A stretch of DNA of 64,000 nt from Paraherbaspirillum soli (GCF_042654985.1 NZ_JBHSMT010000029.1:458556-522555); one strand, 5' to 3'; positions 1 to 9,670 are shown, counted from the first letter of the stretch. The notes: generated by a model from the sequence alone, not told the origin. Translations and numbers: made by a program.

Positions 1-1
1 C

Positions 2-289
2 GGCAGCATCGCCAGACAACGCTTGATGACCATGCGCGCCACCACCGACGGCTTTGAAATTGCGCGGCGCGACCTGGAGATTCGGGGCCCCGGAGAATTT
101 CTGGGAGCGCGTCAATCCGGTCAGGCCATGCTGCGCTTTGCCGATCTGACCACCGATCAATGGCTGGTCGATCAAGCCCGCGATCTGGCCCAGACGCTGC
201 TGCACGACCCGGCGCCGGCCAGCGCGGCAACGGTGGAAGCGCATTTGGCGCGCTGGCTCGGCGGACGTGAGGATTTTTTGAAGGTATAG
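2..289 (+). CDS. recG: ATP-dependent DNA helicase RecG, C-terminal end (partial)
   Basis: Open reading frame entering from the left edge; about 95 residues are visible. The stretch DLEIRGPGEFLGARQSG is the conserved C-terminal RecG/TRG-region block, and the ending matches the usual RecG C-terminus in length after that block. RecG is a superfamily 2 helicase that remodels stalled forks and branched DNA in the cytoplasm. The N-terminal wedge domain and Walker motifs lie outside the window. It is followed on the same strand by oxyR after about 108 bp, an order that is common in betaproteobacteria. The TTG/ATG codons near 23-32 are internal, not starts. Confidence 0.93.
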   Translation, partial: GSIARQRLMTMRATTDGFEIARRDLEIRGPGEFLGARQSGQAMLRFADLTTDQWLVDQARDLAQTLLHDPAPASAATVEAHLARWLGGREDFLKV

Positions 290-397
290 CACCCCTGTCA
301 AAACTGACAGCTAAGCACTACAGCGAACTGGTTTTGCCTATGGCAGGACCGCGACATAGGGACATCTCCCCACTAAAAATTATGCGAAGATAACGCC

Positions 398-1345
398 ATG
401 ACTCTGACCGAACTCAAATACATCGTCGCGGTAGCCCGCGTCAAGCATTTTGGCCATGCTGCGGAAGCGTGTTTCGTCGCGCAGCCGACGCTCTCCGTTG
501 CGATCAAAAAGCTCGAGGACGAGCTTGGCGTGGTGATCTTCGAGCGCGGCGGCACCGAAATCTCGGTGACCCCGCTAGGCGCCCAGATCGTGGCCCAGGC
601 CGAACGCGTACTGGAGCAAACCGCCACCATCCGCGAAATCGCCAACCAGAATAAAGACCCGCTAGCCGGGCCGCTGCGCCTCGGCATCATCTATACGGTC
701 GGCCCCTATTTGCTGCCGCCGCTGGTCAAAACCATGATCGAGCAAGTGCCGCAAATGCCGCTGGTATTGCAGGAAAACTTTACCGTGCGGCTGCTGGAAC
801 TGCTGCGCCAGGGCGAACTCGACGCCGCCATCATCGCCCTGCCGTTCCCGGAACACGGTCTGATGGTGCAACCGCTGTACGACGAACCGTTCGTGGTGGC
901 GCTGCCAAAACATCACGCCTGGGCCGAGCGCGAAAGCATCAGCGCCCAGGACCTCAAATCGGAAACCATGCTGTTGCTGGGCAACGGCCATTGCTTCCGC
1001 GACCAGGTCCTCGAAGTTTGTCCGGAAATGTCGCGCTTCTCGACCACCGGCGATGGCATCGCCCGGACCTTCGAGGGCTCGTCGCTGGAAACCATCCGCC
1101 ACATGGTGGCGTCCGGGATCGGCATTACCGTGCTGCCGCTGGCCTCGGTGCCGGACATCGACAACAAGGACGGCATGCTGCGTTATGTACCGTTTTCCAC
1201 ACCCAGCCCGTCGCGCCGTGTCGTCATCGCCTGGCGCAAAAGCTTTACGCGCAGCGCCGCCATCAACGCGGTGCAACAAGCTGTGCTCAGCTGCGGCTTG
1301 CACGGCGTGAACTTGCTGCACGATGCGAAGGCGCTCGAAGGATAG
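398..1345 (+). CDS. oxyR: LysR-family peroxide-sensing regulator OxyR
   Basis: A 315-residue LysR-type regulator: N-terminal winged helix-turn-helix (about residues 1-60) and a substrate-binding-like sensor domain. The redox signature is explicit: GNGHCFRDQVLEVCP puts cysteines at residues 199 and 208, the same numbering as the disulfide pair in E. coli OxyR. It should activate peroxide-defence genes when these cysteines oxidise. Targets in this window could include the Dps gene near 51.2 kb and the glutathione peroxidase near 6.8 kb (inference). The ATG start gives the standard MTLTELKYIVAVA N-terminus. A stem-loop follows at 1390-1419. Confidence 0.96.
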   Translation: MTLTELKYIVAVARVKHFGHAAEACFVAQPTLSVAIKKLEDELGVVIFERGGTEISVTPLGAQIVAQAERVLEQTATIREIANQNKDPLAGPLRLGIIYTVGPYLLPPLVKTMIEQVPQMPLVLQENFTVRLLELLRQGELDAAIIALPFPEHGLMVQPLYDEPFVVALPKHHAWAERESISAQDLKSETMLLLGNGHCFRDQVLEVCPEMSRFSTTGDGIARTFEGSSLETIRHMVASGIGITVLPLASVPDIDNKDGMLRYVPFSTPSPSRRVVIAWRKSFTRSAAINAVQQAVLSCGLHGVNLLHDAKALEG

Positions 1346-1389
1346 TTCTACGGTTGAAGAATTTTTCGCCGACTTTCACATAACAAAAT

Positions 1390-1419
1390 AGGCCGGAAAA
1401 GCACAAAGTTTTCCGGCCT
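1390..1419. terminator. Stem-loop between oxyR and ubiA
   Basis: Inverted repeat AGGCCGGAAAA / TTTTCCGGCCT separated by an 8-nt loop. The A-rich and T-rich inner arms do not leave a clean U-tract after the stem (GCGCC follows), so it may be a weak terminator or simply an RNA-stabilising hairpin. Confidence 0.5.
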
Positions 1420-1450
1420 GCGCCTTTCTAATTGCACCGAATATTTGCAA

Positions 1451-2308
1451 ATGATGACCCGCTTCAAACTCTATCTGCAACTGATCCGCATGGACAAACC
1501 GATCGGCAGCCTGCTGCTGCTGTGGCCGACGCTGGCCGCCTTGTGGCTGGCCGCCGGCGGCAAGCCGGCGTGGTCGCTGGTCGGGATTTTCTGTGCCGGC
1601 ACCGTGCTGATGCGCTCGGCCGGTTGCGCGATCAACGATTTCGCCGATCGCGATTTTGACAAGCACGTTGAACGTACCGCGCAACGGCCGCTGACCAGCG
1701 GCAAGATCGCGCCGTGGGAGGCGGTGATGGTGGCGCTGGTGCTGACCTTGGCGTCATTGCTGCTGATCCTGCCGCTGAATACGCTGACCAAACAGCTATC
1801 GGTGATCGCCGTCATCGTGGCCGGCAGTTATCCGTATTTCAAACGCTTCTTCGCGATCCCGCAAGCCTATCTGGGGATTGCCTTCGGCTTCGGCATCCCG
1901 ATGGGCTTCGCTGCCGTCCAGGGTTCGGTGCCGCCGGCAGCCTGGTTATTACTGATCGCCAATGTGTTCTGGGCAGTCGCCTACGATACCGAATATGCGA
2001 TGGTCGACCGCGACGACGACCTCAAGATCGGGATTCGCACCTCGGCCATCACCTTTGGCCGCCACGATGTGCTGGCAGTCATGCTGTGCTACGCGGTCAG
2101 TCTGGGGCTGGTATTCGCGGTGGGCTGGCAATATGGTTTGCGCGGCTGGTTCGGCGCTGGCTTGCTGCTGGCCGTCGGCTGCGCCATTTATCACTACACG
2201 CTGATCCGCAGCAGGGAACGCGCCGGCTGCTTTGCCGCCTTCCGTCACAACAACTGGCTTGGCGCCGCCGTATTCGGTGGGATTGCGCTAGACTACGCGT
2301 TGCGATAA
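1451..2308 (+). CDS. ubiA: 4-hydroxybenzoate octaprenyltransferase UbiA
   Basis: About 285 residues, polytopic membrane protein of the UbiA prenyltransferase family, which attaches the polyprenyl tail to 4-hydroxybenzoate in ubiquinone synthesis. The first aspartate-rich motif is seen as NDFADRDFD (about residues 62-70) followed by the typical QRPLTSG, and the second as VDRDDDLKIGIRTSA. Around eight hydrophobic segments can be drawn. Two adjacent ATG codons (1451, 1454) are possible starts; an upstream in-frame TTG at 1445 is less likely. It is the last gene of the recG-oxyR-ubiA run. Confidence 0.95.
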   Translation: MMTRFKLYLQLIRMDKPIGSLLLLWPTLAALWLAAGGKPAWSLVGIFCAGTVLMRSAGCAINDFADRDFDKHVERTAQRPLTSGKIAPWEAVMVALVLTLASLLLILPLNTLTKQLSVIAVIVAGSYPYFKRFFAIPQAYLGIAFGFGIPMGFAAVQGSVPPAAWLLLIANVFWAVAYDTEYAMVDRDDDLKIGIRTSAITFGRHDVLAVMLCYAVSLGLVFAVGWQYGLRGWFGAGLLLAVGCAIYHYTLIRSRERAGCFAAFRHNNWLGAAVFGGIALDYALR

Positions 2309-2374
2309 CAATTCGACATGTTATTTAAAGTTCTTTTAGCAGCACGCCCACCAACTACATTGAAGAGGTAAATA

Positions 2375-2695
2375 ATGGCTACGACCGAACACACAAATGA
2401 CACTCGCGAAAATCTGGCTGGCGACCTCAAATCGGTCATTCAAGAAGCGGAAAACCTGCTCGACGGCGCCCAGGAACAAGGCGGACAAAAGTATGAAGCA
2501 GCGCGCGCCAAGTTGAAAGCAGCGTTGGAAACGGCAAAAACAGAGCTGCCCAAAGCCACAAAAAAAGCACTGGAAAAAACCAAGCATGCAGCCCATGCGA
2601 CTGACGAATACGTCGCCGACAATCCCTGGAAAGCGGTCAGCCTTGCCGCCGCTATCGGTTTACTGGCGGGTCTGGTGATCGGTCGCAGCAAATAA
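2375..2695 (+). CDS. DUF883 family (ElaB/YqjD-like) membrane-anchored protein
   Basis: A 106-residue protein with a long charged, coiled-coil-prone N-terminal part (Lys/Glu/Ala rich, residues about 10-80) and a C-terminal hydrophobic anchor ending GLLAGLVIGRSK. This is the signature of the DUF883 family; E. coli members ElaB/YqjD are inner-membrane tail-anchored proteins that associate with ribosomes in stationary phase. A good Shine-Dalgarno (GAAGAGG, 2362-2368) precedes the ATG. It is monocistronic, closed by a strong terminator at 2722-2767. The exact role in this organism is unknown. Confidence 0.85.
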   Translation: MATTEHTNDTRENLAGDLKSVIQEAENLLDGAQEQGGQKYEAARAKLKAALETAKTELPKATKKALEKTKHAAHATDEYVADNPWKAVSLAAAIGLLAGLVIGRSK

Positions 2696-2721
2696 ACGGC
2701 AATCATCGAATAAGCCCCCCT

Positions 2722-2767
2722 AAAAAAACAGGGCGCAATCGCGATGCGGTTGCGCCCTGTTTTTTTT
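2722..2767. terminator. Strong bidirectional rho-independent terminator
   Basis: Seven A residues, CAGGGCGCAA, a short loop, TTGCGCCCTG and seven T residues form a perfect GC-rich stem flanked by A and T tracts. It sits between two convergent genes, the DUF883 gene (+) and proC (-), so it can serve both. Confidence 0.93.
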
Positions 2768-2781
2768 ATGCCCTTAGCGAT

Positions 2782-3606
2782 CTAATCACGCCCGAATTCA
2801 TCGCCCAGCTCTTTGCCCCGCGCCGCGGCCGCTTTGATTGCAGTGACAATCGCGCTCTTGACGCCGCTATCTTCCATGCTGGTCAATGCGGCATAAGTGG
2901 TGCCCCCCTTCGATGTCACCCGCTCCCGCAAAACCGACACCGGCTCAGCGGATTGTGCCGCCAACTGTGACGCGCCAGTAAAGGTCGCCACCGCCAACTC
3001 GATGCCTTGCTGCGGGCTCAAGCCCAGTTCCTGCGCGGCTTGCTGCATCGCTTCAATGAAATAAAACACATACGCCGGGCCGCTGCCCGACACCGCCGTG
3101 ACCGCGTCGATCAGCGCCTCGTCATCCAGCCACACGGTGCCGCCCACTGCGCGCAAGATCAGGTCGGCAGTGGCGCGCTGTTGCGGCGACACCCCCGCGG
3201 TGGCCACCATGCCGGTGATGCCCTGCCCTATCAGCGCCGGCGTATTCGGCATGCAGCGCACGATGGCGTCATGCCCATTCAACCAGCGCGCCAGGTCGAC
3301 GGCGCGGATGCCGGCGGCAATCGACAGCACCAGTTGCGTTGTTATATGCGGCAGCAATTTGGCGACCACCTCTTTCATTTGCTGCGGCTTGACCGCCAAG
3401 ACGATGACTTCGCTGCGGCTGATTGCGCTATCAATCTCAGGCGCGGTACTGACGCCGAATTGCTGTGCCAGTTTTTGCAGCGCCTCGGGATTCAGATCGA
3501 CCACATGGATATTGGCGCCGTCCGTTACTTTTCCGGCCAGCCCGCCGATCAAGGCGGTTGCCATATTGCCGCCGCCGATAAAACTGATGTTAGGTTTGTT
3601 TTGCAT
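2782..3606 (-). CDS. proC: Pyrroline-5-carboxylate reductase ProC
   Basis: 274 residues, the usual ProC length. The N-terminal Rossmann fold begins NISFIGGGNMATALIGG (about residues 6-22) and the family signature VSGSGPAYVFYFIEAM lies in the dimerisation domain. It catalyses the last step of proline synthesis, NAD(P)H reduction of pyrroline-5-carboxylate. The reading frame is open for 71 more codons upstream, but the ATG at 3606 gives the normal N-terminus. The start overlaps the yggS stop by 17 bp, so the two are translated from one transcript. Confidence 0.95.
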   Translation of the reverse strand: MQNKPNISFIGGGNMATALIGGLAGKVTDGANIHVVDLNPEALQKLAQQFGVSTAPEIDSAISRSEVIVLAVKPQQMKEVVAKLLPHITTQLVLSIAAGIRAVDLARWLNGHDAIVRCMPNTPALIGQGITGMVATAGVSPQQRATADLILRAVGGTVWLDDEALIDAVTAVSGSGPAYVFYFIEAMQQAAQELGLSPQQGIELAVATFTGASQLAAQSAEPVSVLRERVTSKGGTTYAALTSMEDSGVKSAIVTAIKAAAARGKELGDEFGRD

Positions 3607-4339
3607 GATGCACTGCCTCTTTCGTTGCCTGTGGTCGTTGTCCAAAGATTGCACTGCCGATGCGCACGATAGTCGCGCCTTCGGCAATCGCCGCCGCCAT
3701 ATCGGCCGACATCCCCATTGATAAAGTATCCAGCTGGCGTCCATCGGCGCCCAATTGCGTTTGCAACTGGGCCAGCAATTCTGCAACCTGCCGAAATGTC
3801 GCGCGTTGTTTCTGCACATCGTCGGTCGGCTCCGGAATCGCCATCAAGCCGCGTAATGTCAACTGTGGCAAGTCGATAATGGCGCGCGCCAGGTCCAGCA
3901 CATCGGCTGGCGCCACACCGCTTTTGCTGGCTTCACCGCTGATATTGACCTGCAGGCAAACGTTCAGCGGCGGCAACTGCGGCGGCCGCTGCTGGGATAA
4001 CCGCTGCGCGACTTTCTCGCGGTCGACGGTATGCACCCAGTCGAAATGTTCCGCTATCGGACGCGTCTTGTTACTTTGGATCGGGCCGATGAAATGCCAC
4101 TCCAGCAATATGTCGGCACTCAAGGACGCACGCACTGCGGCGATCTTGTCCAGCGCCTCTTGCAGATAATTTTCACCAAACGCGCGCTGGCCGGCGGCAA
4201 CCGCTTCCAATACCGCGTCGGCATCAAAAGTTTTGGACACCGCCAGCAGTGCGACGCTGTCGGACTGGCGCGACACCGCGTTGGCGGCGGCCGCAATACT
4301 ACTGTGCATGGCTTGCAACTTCTGGGAGATTAAGGACAT
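3590..4339 (-). CDS. yggS: YggS/PROSC family pyridoxal phosphate homeostasis protein
   Basis: 249 residues, single-domain fold-type III (alanine racemase-like) TIM barrel. The PLP lysine is expected in VALLAVSKTF (Lys36); GENYLQEA and the late block LSMGMSADMAAAI are the other family hallmarks. YggS binds PLP without a known catalytic activity and balances vitamin B6 and amino-acid pools. It is encoded directly upstream of proC with a 17-bp overlap, a widely conserved pair, and diverges from pilT. Confidence 0.94.
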   Translation of the reverse strand: MSLISQKLQAMHSSIAAAANAVSRQSDSVALLAVSKTFDADAVLEAVAAGQRAFGENYLQEALDKIAAVRASLSADILLEWHFIGPIQSNKTRPIAEHFDWVHTVDREKVAQRLSQQRPPQLPPLNVCLQVNISGEASKSGVAPADVLDLARAIIDLPQLTLRGLMAIPEPTDDVQKQRATFRQVAELLAQLQTQLGADGRQLDTLSMGMSADMAAAIAEGATIVRIGSAIFGQRPQATKEAVHHAKQT

Positions 4340-4474
4340 AATCGGGATACTTTGGAATTACCTCATGGAAATGTCGACAACATCCTGAGGCGGCATCGCA
4401 ATCCTGGGATTGCAACGCACTATAGATTTCCAGAGATGCCATTCAACAAACAAAATACAGCTCAAGGATTATAA

Positions 4475-5518
4475 ATGGACATTTCCGAACTTCTGGCTTT
4501 TTCGGTGAAGAATAAGGCATCCGATTTACATTTGTCAGCAGGCCTGCCACCGATGATCCGGGTTCATGGCGATGTTCGCCGCATCAATCTGCCGCCGATG
4601 GAGCACAAAGATGTGCACGCGATGATTTATGACATCATGAACGACGGTCAGCGCAAGGCTTACGAAGAACATCTGGAATGCGACTTCTCGTTCGAAATTC
4701 CCGGCCTGGCGCGCTTCCGGGTCAACGCGTTCAACCAGGATCGCGGCGCCGCCGCAGTGCTGCGGACCATTCCGTCCAAAGTGCTGACGCTGGAACAACT
4801 CAACACCCCGCGCATTTTTGCCGAACTGGCCCTGAAACCGCGCGGCCTGGTGCTGGTCACCGGCCCGACCGGCTCCGGCAAATCGACCACCTTGGCCGCG
4901 ATGGTGAATCACATCAATGAAAACGAATACGGCCATATCCTGACCATCGAGGACCCGATCGAATTCGTCCACCAGTCCAACAAATGCCTGATCAACCAGC
5001 GTGAAGTCGGGCCGCATACGCATTCCTTCAGCAACGCGCTGCGCTCGGCGCTGCGGGAAGACCCGGACGTGATCCTGGTCGGCGAATTGCGCGACCTGGA
5101 AACCATCCGCCTGGCGATGACCGCGGCGGAAACCGGGCACTTGGTGTTCGGCACATTGCATACTTCGTCCGCCGCCAAAACCATCGACCGTATCGTCGAC
5201 GTGTTCCCGGCGGAAGAAAAGGAAATGGTCAAAGCCATGTTGTCGGAATCGCTGCAAGCGGTGATTTCACAAGCGCTGCTGAAGACCAAGGACGGCAGCG
5301 GCCGAGTCGCAGCGCACGAGATCATGCTGGGCACGCCGGCGATCCGCAACCTGATCCGCGAAAGCAAGATCGCCCAGATGTATTCGGCGATCCAGACCGG
5401 CAGCAATGTCGGCATGCAAACGCTCGACAGCAACCTGACGGAATTGGTCAAGCGGAATGTGATTTCGATGGCGACTGCGCGTGCAGCGGCCAAGTCGCCG
5501 GATAACTTCCCGGGGTAA
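4475..5518 (+). CDS. pilT: Type IV pilus retraction ATPase PilT
   Basis: 347 residues, the standard PilT length. Walker A GPTGSGKST (130-138), Walker B VILVGELRD (about 199-207), an HTSS-type His box (about 229-232) and the PilT hallmark AIRNLIRE (289-296) are all present. PilT is the hexameric cytoplasmic motor that depolymerises type IV pili, driving twitching motility and DNA uptake. Its start is preceded by CAAGGA. It is followed by its paralogue pilU after 113 bp that contain a REP-like palindrome. Confidence 0.97.
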   Translation: MDISELLAFSVKNKASDLHLSAGLPPMIRVHGDVRRINLPPMEHKDVHAMIYDIMNDGQRKAYEEHLECDFSFEIPGLARFRVNAFNQDRGAAAVLRTIPSKVLTLEQLNTPRIFAELALKPRGLVLVTGPTGSGKSTTLAAMVNHINENEYGHILTIEDPIEFVHQSNKCLINQREVGPHTHSFSNALRSALREDPDVILVGELRDLETIRLAMTAAETGHLVFGTLHTSSAAKTIDRIVDVFPAEEKEMVKAMLSESLQAVISQALLKTKDGSGRVAAHEIMLGTPAIRNLIRESKIAQMYSAIQTGSNVGMQTLDSNLTELVKRNVISMATARAAAKSPDNFPG

Positions 5519-5547
5519 GCGGTCGTTAGCACGTTATTTGCTTTTGT

Positions 5548-5603
5548 GGGGACAGGGTAATCTGCCGCAGGATAAGACCGGGCGGTTCTTAAACTCTGTC
5601 CCC
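5548..5603. repeat. REP-like palindromic repeat, copy A
   Basis: Between pilT and pilU. The ends GGGGACAGGGTAAT and TTAAACTCTGTCCCC are inverted repeats. A second copy, in the opposite orientation, occurs at 12494-12542 with the same end sequences and a diverged middle. This layout is typical of short REP elements mobilised in trans by REP-associated tyrosine transposases; none is encoded in this window. Confidence 0.7.
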
Positions 5604-5631
5604 AATTATTTTTTACTTTATCGAGATATTC

Positions 5632-6764
5632 ATGGAACGAGATCAAGCAACCAAATTCATGCACGACCTGCTGCGCTTGATGGTCAGCAAACGCGGCTCC
5701 GATCTGTTCATCACTGCAGACTTTCCGCCCGCCTTCAAGATCGACGGCAAGATCACGCCGGTATCCAACCAGCCGCTGACGGCACAGCACACGATCGAAT
5801 TGGCGCGCGCCATCATGAGCGATAAACAAGCCGCCGATTTCGAAGAAACCAGGGAGTGCAACTTCGCCATCAGTCCGTCCGGACTGGGCCGTTTCCGGGC
5901 ATCGGCTTTCGTGCAACAAGGCAAGGTCGGCATGGTCTTGCGTACCATCACCACCGAAATTCCGAAATTCGAAGACCTGGGTTTGCCGGACACGCTGAAA
6001 GATGTCGCCATGACCAAACGCGGCCTGGTGATCATGGTGGGCGCCACCGGCTCGGGCAAATCGACCACGCTGGCTGCCATGATCGGCTATCGCAACGAGA
6101 ACAGCTACGGCCACATCATCACCATCGAAGACCCGGTCGAATACGTCCACCCGCACCGGAACTGCATCGTCACCCAGCGCGAAATCGGGGTCGATACCGA
6201 CAGCTGGGAAGTGGCCTTGAAGAACACCTTGCGGCAGGCGCCGGACGTGATTCTGATCGGCGAAATCCGCGACCGCGAAACGATGGATTACGCCATCGCA
6301 TTTGCCGAGACCGGCCATCTGTGCCTGGCGACACTGCACGCCAACAGCGCCAACCAGGCGCTGGACCGCATCATCAACTTTTTCCCTGAAGAACGCCGGC
6401 CGCAATTGCTGATGGATCTGTCGCTCAACCTGAAGGGCGTGGTCTCGCAGCGCCTGGTGCCGCTGAAGACCGTCAAGGGACGCGCTGTGGCGGTCGAGAT
6501 CCTGTTGAATTCACCGTTGATTTCAGACCTGATTTTCAAGGGCGACGTCCATGAGATCAAGGAAATCATGAAGAAGTCGCGCGAGCTCGGCATGCAGACT
6601 TTCGACCAGGCGCTGTTCGATCTGTATGAAGACGATAAAATCACCTACGAGGACGCATTACGCAATGCCGACTCGGTCAACGATTTACGCCTATCCATCA
6701 AGCTGCGCGGCAAGGATTCGAAGGACCGCGATCTGGCCGCCGGCACCGAACATTTGGGGATCGT

Positions 6765-6768
<4 letters not shown>
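5632..6768 (+). CDS. pilU: PilT-like ATPase PilU
   Basis: 378 residues. Walker A GATGSGKST (137-145), Walker B VILIGEIRD and a LATLHANSANQALDRI block identify the secretion-ATPase family. The lack of AIRNLIRE and the C-terminal extension after about 345 distinguish PilU from PilT. PilU assists PilT in retraction under load. It is in the conserved pilT-pilU order. The stop codon overlaps the ATG of the glutathione peroxidase gene (ATGA), suggesting translational coupling. Confidence 0.96.
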
Positions 6769-7262
<494 letters not shown>

Positions 7263-7275
7263 AATCAGCCGGACG

Positions 7276-7304
7276 CTTGATGCCGCTTTCGCAGCGGCAT
7301 CAAG
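7276..7304 (+). terminator. Stem-loop after the glutathione peroxidase gene
   Basis: Perfect 12-bp stem CTTGATGCCGCT / AGCGGCATCAAG with a 5-nt loop, 14 bp after the stop codon. No T-tract follows, so it is either an intrinsic terminator lacking a good U-run or a 3'-end stabilising hairpin. Confidence 0.55.
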
Positions 7305-7305
7305 T

Positions 7306-7426
7306 GGGCACCTCGAAAAACCGTAGCGAGCGGCCCAAGGTCGAGCCGAGAAGCGCAGCCGTACGGAGGTACGGTGAGCATCACAGGCCCGAGATTGGGA
7401 CGCGCAGTAGGTTTTTCGAAGTGCCC
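7306..7426. repeat. Intergenic repeat element with terminal inverted repeats
   Basis: A 121-bp non-coding element. The left end GGGCACCTCGAAAAACC and the right end, read on the other strand, GGGCACTTCGAAAAACC match at 16 of 17 positions. Inside are CCGTAGCGAGCGGCC, a small hairpin CCGTAC-GGAG-GTACGG (7359-7374) and GGCCCGAGATTGGG. Fragments of the same vocabulary recur at 34013-34042 (CCGTAGCGAGCGGC on the minus strand) and at 39465-39487 (GGCCCGAGATTGGG plus CGCGCAG). It reads as a dispersed intergenic repeat family with one full copy here. Confidence 0.65.
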
Positions 7427-7436
7427 TTCTTATTAC

Positions 7437-8138
7437 TTACAGGTTGTGCAGCAGTGCCGCCAACACCCCGCCCAGTATCGAACCCAGCACCGGCACAAAA
7501 GCATAACCCCAGTCGCTATCGCGCTTGCCGGGAATCGGCAGAATCGCATGCATCAACCGCGGCCCCAGATCGCGCGCCGGGTTAATCGCATAGCCCGTCG
7601 TGCCGCCCAGCGATACCCCGATCGCCATCACCAGCAAAGCCACCGGCAACGCATCCAGCGCACCCAGGCCGAACTTCGGCGAAGCAATGCTCAGCACGCA
7701 GTAAACCAGCACAAAGGTGCCGATAACCTCGGAAACCAGGTTGCTGAAAATGTTCCGAATCGCAGGGCCGGTGCAGAATACGGCGAGCTTGGTATCGCCG
7801 TCGTCGGTGTGCTCGAAATGGTTGCGGTAGATCAGCCACACCAGGAACGCGCCCATCATCCCGCCCAGCATTTGGGATGCGACGTAGGCCGGCACGCCGG
7901 CCCAGGCAAACTTGCCGGCCACCGCCAACGCGATAGTCACCGCCGGATTCAGGTGCGCGCCGCTGGCCGCGGCGGCAACAAATACCCCCACAAACACGGC
8001 CATGGCCCAACCGACGGTGATCACGATCAGGCCGCCGCCGTTGCCTTTGGTTTTGTTCAAAATGACATTGGCAACCACGCCGTTGCCCAGCAACACCAAC
8101 AACGTGGTGCCGATAAATTCAGCTAATAAGGGAGTCAT
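7437..8138 (-). CDS. glpF: Glycerol uptake facilitator (aquaglyceroporin) GlpF
   Basis: 233 residues, MIP family with six membrane segments and two half-helices. The NPA boxes are HLNPAVT (64-66) and YAINPARD (186-188); Asp190 right after NPAR is the glycerol-facilitator type residue rather than a water-specific one. It carries glycerol across the inner membrane by diffusion, trapped by GlpK phosphorylation. It is the last gene of the glpD-glpK-glpF run, 35 bp after glpK. A water channel role cannot be excluded, but the context favours glycerol. Confidence 0.92.
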   Translation of the reverse strand: MTPLLAEFIGTTLLVLLGNGVVANVILNKTKGNGGGLIVITVGWAMAVFVGVFVAAAASGAHLNPAVTIALAVAGKFAWAGVPAYVASQMLGGMMGAFLVWLIYRNHFEHTDDGDTKLAVFCTGPAIRNIFSNLVSEVIGTFVLVYCVLSIASPKFGLGALDALPVALLVMAIGVSLGGTTGYAINPARDLGPRLMHAILPIPGKRDSDWGYAFVPVLGSILGGVLAALLHNL

Positions 8139-8173
8139 GACAAGCTCTTTCGAATAGGTGATGTGAAATGGAA

Positions 8174-9670
8174 TCAGGCATCAGCCCAAGCGGTTGCCGC
8201 CACGATCGCGCGCTGCCAGCCTTTGACGCTGGCTTGCACTTCTTCGCTCGGCGCCGCCGGATGGAAGCGCTGATCGAGCTGCCACTGTCCTTGCACGTCG
8301 TCGGTGCTGCTCCAATAGCCGACCGCCAGGCCAGCCAGGTAGGCGGCGCCGAGCGCCGTCGTTTCCGTCACCTTCGGACGCACCACATCCACGCCCAGAA
8401 TGTCGGACTGGAATTGCATCAACAAATTGTTGCTGGTGGCGCCGCCATCGACTCGCAACTCCGGAATCACAATCCCGGCATCCGCTTCCATCGCCTTCAA
8501 CACATCCATGGTTTGATAAGCGACGCTGTCGAGCGCAGCACGGGCGAAGTGGGCCGAGGTGGTGCCGCGGGTGACGCCGAAGATGGTGCCGCGCGCATGC
8601 GGATTCCAGTGCGGCGCGCCGAGACCGGCAAACGCCGGCACCAGGTAGACGCCGTCGCTGCTCTTGACGCTACGCGCCAAGGTTTCGATTTCAGCCGAAG
8701 TCTTGATGATGCCGAGGCCGTCGCGCAACCACTGCACCACCGCGCCGCCGATGAAGATGCTGCCTTCCAGCGCATAGCTCACTTCGTTGCCGATTTTCCA
8801 GGCTACCGTGGTCAGCAGATTGTTCTTCGAGATGATCGGCTTGGTGCCTGTGTTCATCATCATGAAGCAGCCGGTGCCATAGGTATTTTTGACCATGCCG
8901 GGCTGGGTGCACATCTGCCCGAACAGCGCCGCCTGCTGGTCGCCGGCAATCCCTGCCAGCGGGATTTCGGAACCGAAGCCGGAGATTTCAGTGTGGCCGT
9001 AAACTTCGCTCGACGAGCGTACTTGCGGCAACATGCTGCGCGGGATGCCCATGATCTGCAGCAGCTCTTCATCCCACTCCAGCGTGTGAATGTTGAACAG
9101 CATCGTGCGCGATGCATTGGAGACATCGGTGATGTGCAATTTGCCGCGGGTCATATTCCAGACCAGCCAGGTATCGATGGTGCCGAATGCCAGCCGGCCC
9201 TGATCGGCAAGTTGCTGTGCGCCTGGGACGTTTTCCAGGATCCAGCGAATCTTGGTGCCGGAAAAATAGGAATCCACCAGCAAGCCGGTCTTTTCACGGA
9301 TCTTCTCTGCCAGGCCGCGCGCTTTCAGTTCGTCGCAGAATCCCGCGGTGCGGCGATCCTGCCAGACGATGGCGTTGTAGACCGCCTTGCCGGTTTCGCG
9401 ATCCCAGACTACGGTTGTTTCACGCTGGTTGGTGATGCCGATGGCGGCAATCGAGGTGCCGTCCAAGCCGACGTTGGTCGAGGCTTCTGCGGCGACGCCG
9501 ACCTGGGTCGACCAGATTTCCTGCGGATCGTGCTCGACCCAACCCGGTTGCGGATAGATTTGGCGGAACTCTTTCTGCGCCGACGAAACGATGTTGCCTT
9601 GGCGATCAAACAGAATTGCGCGCGAGCTGGTCGTGCCCTGATCCAGGGCCAGAATGTATTTATCTTTCAA
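8174..9670 (-). CDS. glpK: Glycerol kinase GlpK
   Basis: 498 residues, FGGY kinase family. The N-terminal phosphate-binding block ALDQGTTSSRAI and the motif EGSIFIGGAVVQWLRDGLG, plus GAAYLAGLAVGYW near the end, are characteristic. It phosphorylates glycerol to sn-glycerol-3-phosphate. Start choice: the frame is open further upstream, but a TTG at 9670 gives MKDKYILALDQGTTS and is preceded by GGAG at 8-nt spacing (9682-9679); no in-frame ATG or GTG fits. It lies between glpD and glpF. Confidence 0.95.
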   Translation of the reverse strand: MKDKYILALDQGTTSSRAILFDRQGNIVSSAQKEFRQIYPQPGWVEHDPQEIWSTQVGVAAEASTNVGLDGTSIAAIGITNQRETTVVWDRETGKAVYNAIVWQDRRTAGFCDELKARGLAEKIREKTGLLVDSYFSGTKIRWILENVPGAQQLADQGRLAFGTIDTWLVWNMTRGKLHITDVSNASRTMLFNIHTLEWDEELLQIMGIPRSMLPQVRSSSEVYGHTEISGFGSEIPLAGIAGDQQAALFGQMCTQPGMVKNTYGTGCFMMMNTGTKPIISKNNLLTTVAWKIGNEVSYALEGSIFIGGAVVQWLRDGLGIIKTSAEIETLARSVKSSDGVYLVPAFAGLGAPHWNPHARGTIFGVTRGTTSAHFARAALDSVAYQTMDVLKAMEADAGIVIPELRVDGGATSNNLLMQFQSDILGVDVVRPKVTETTALGAAYLAGLAVGYWSSTDDVQGQWQLDQRFHPAAPSEEVQASVKGWQRAIVAATAWADA

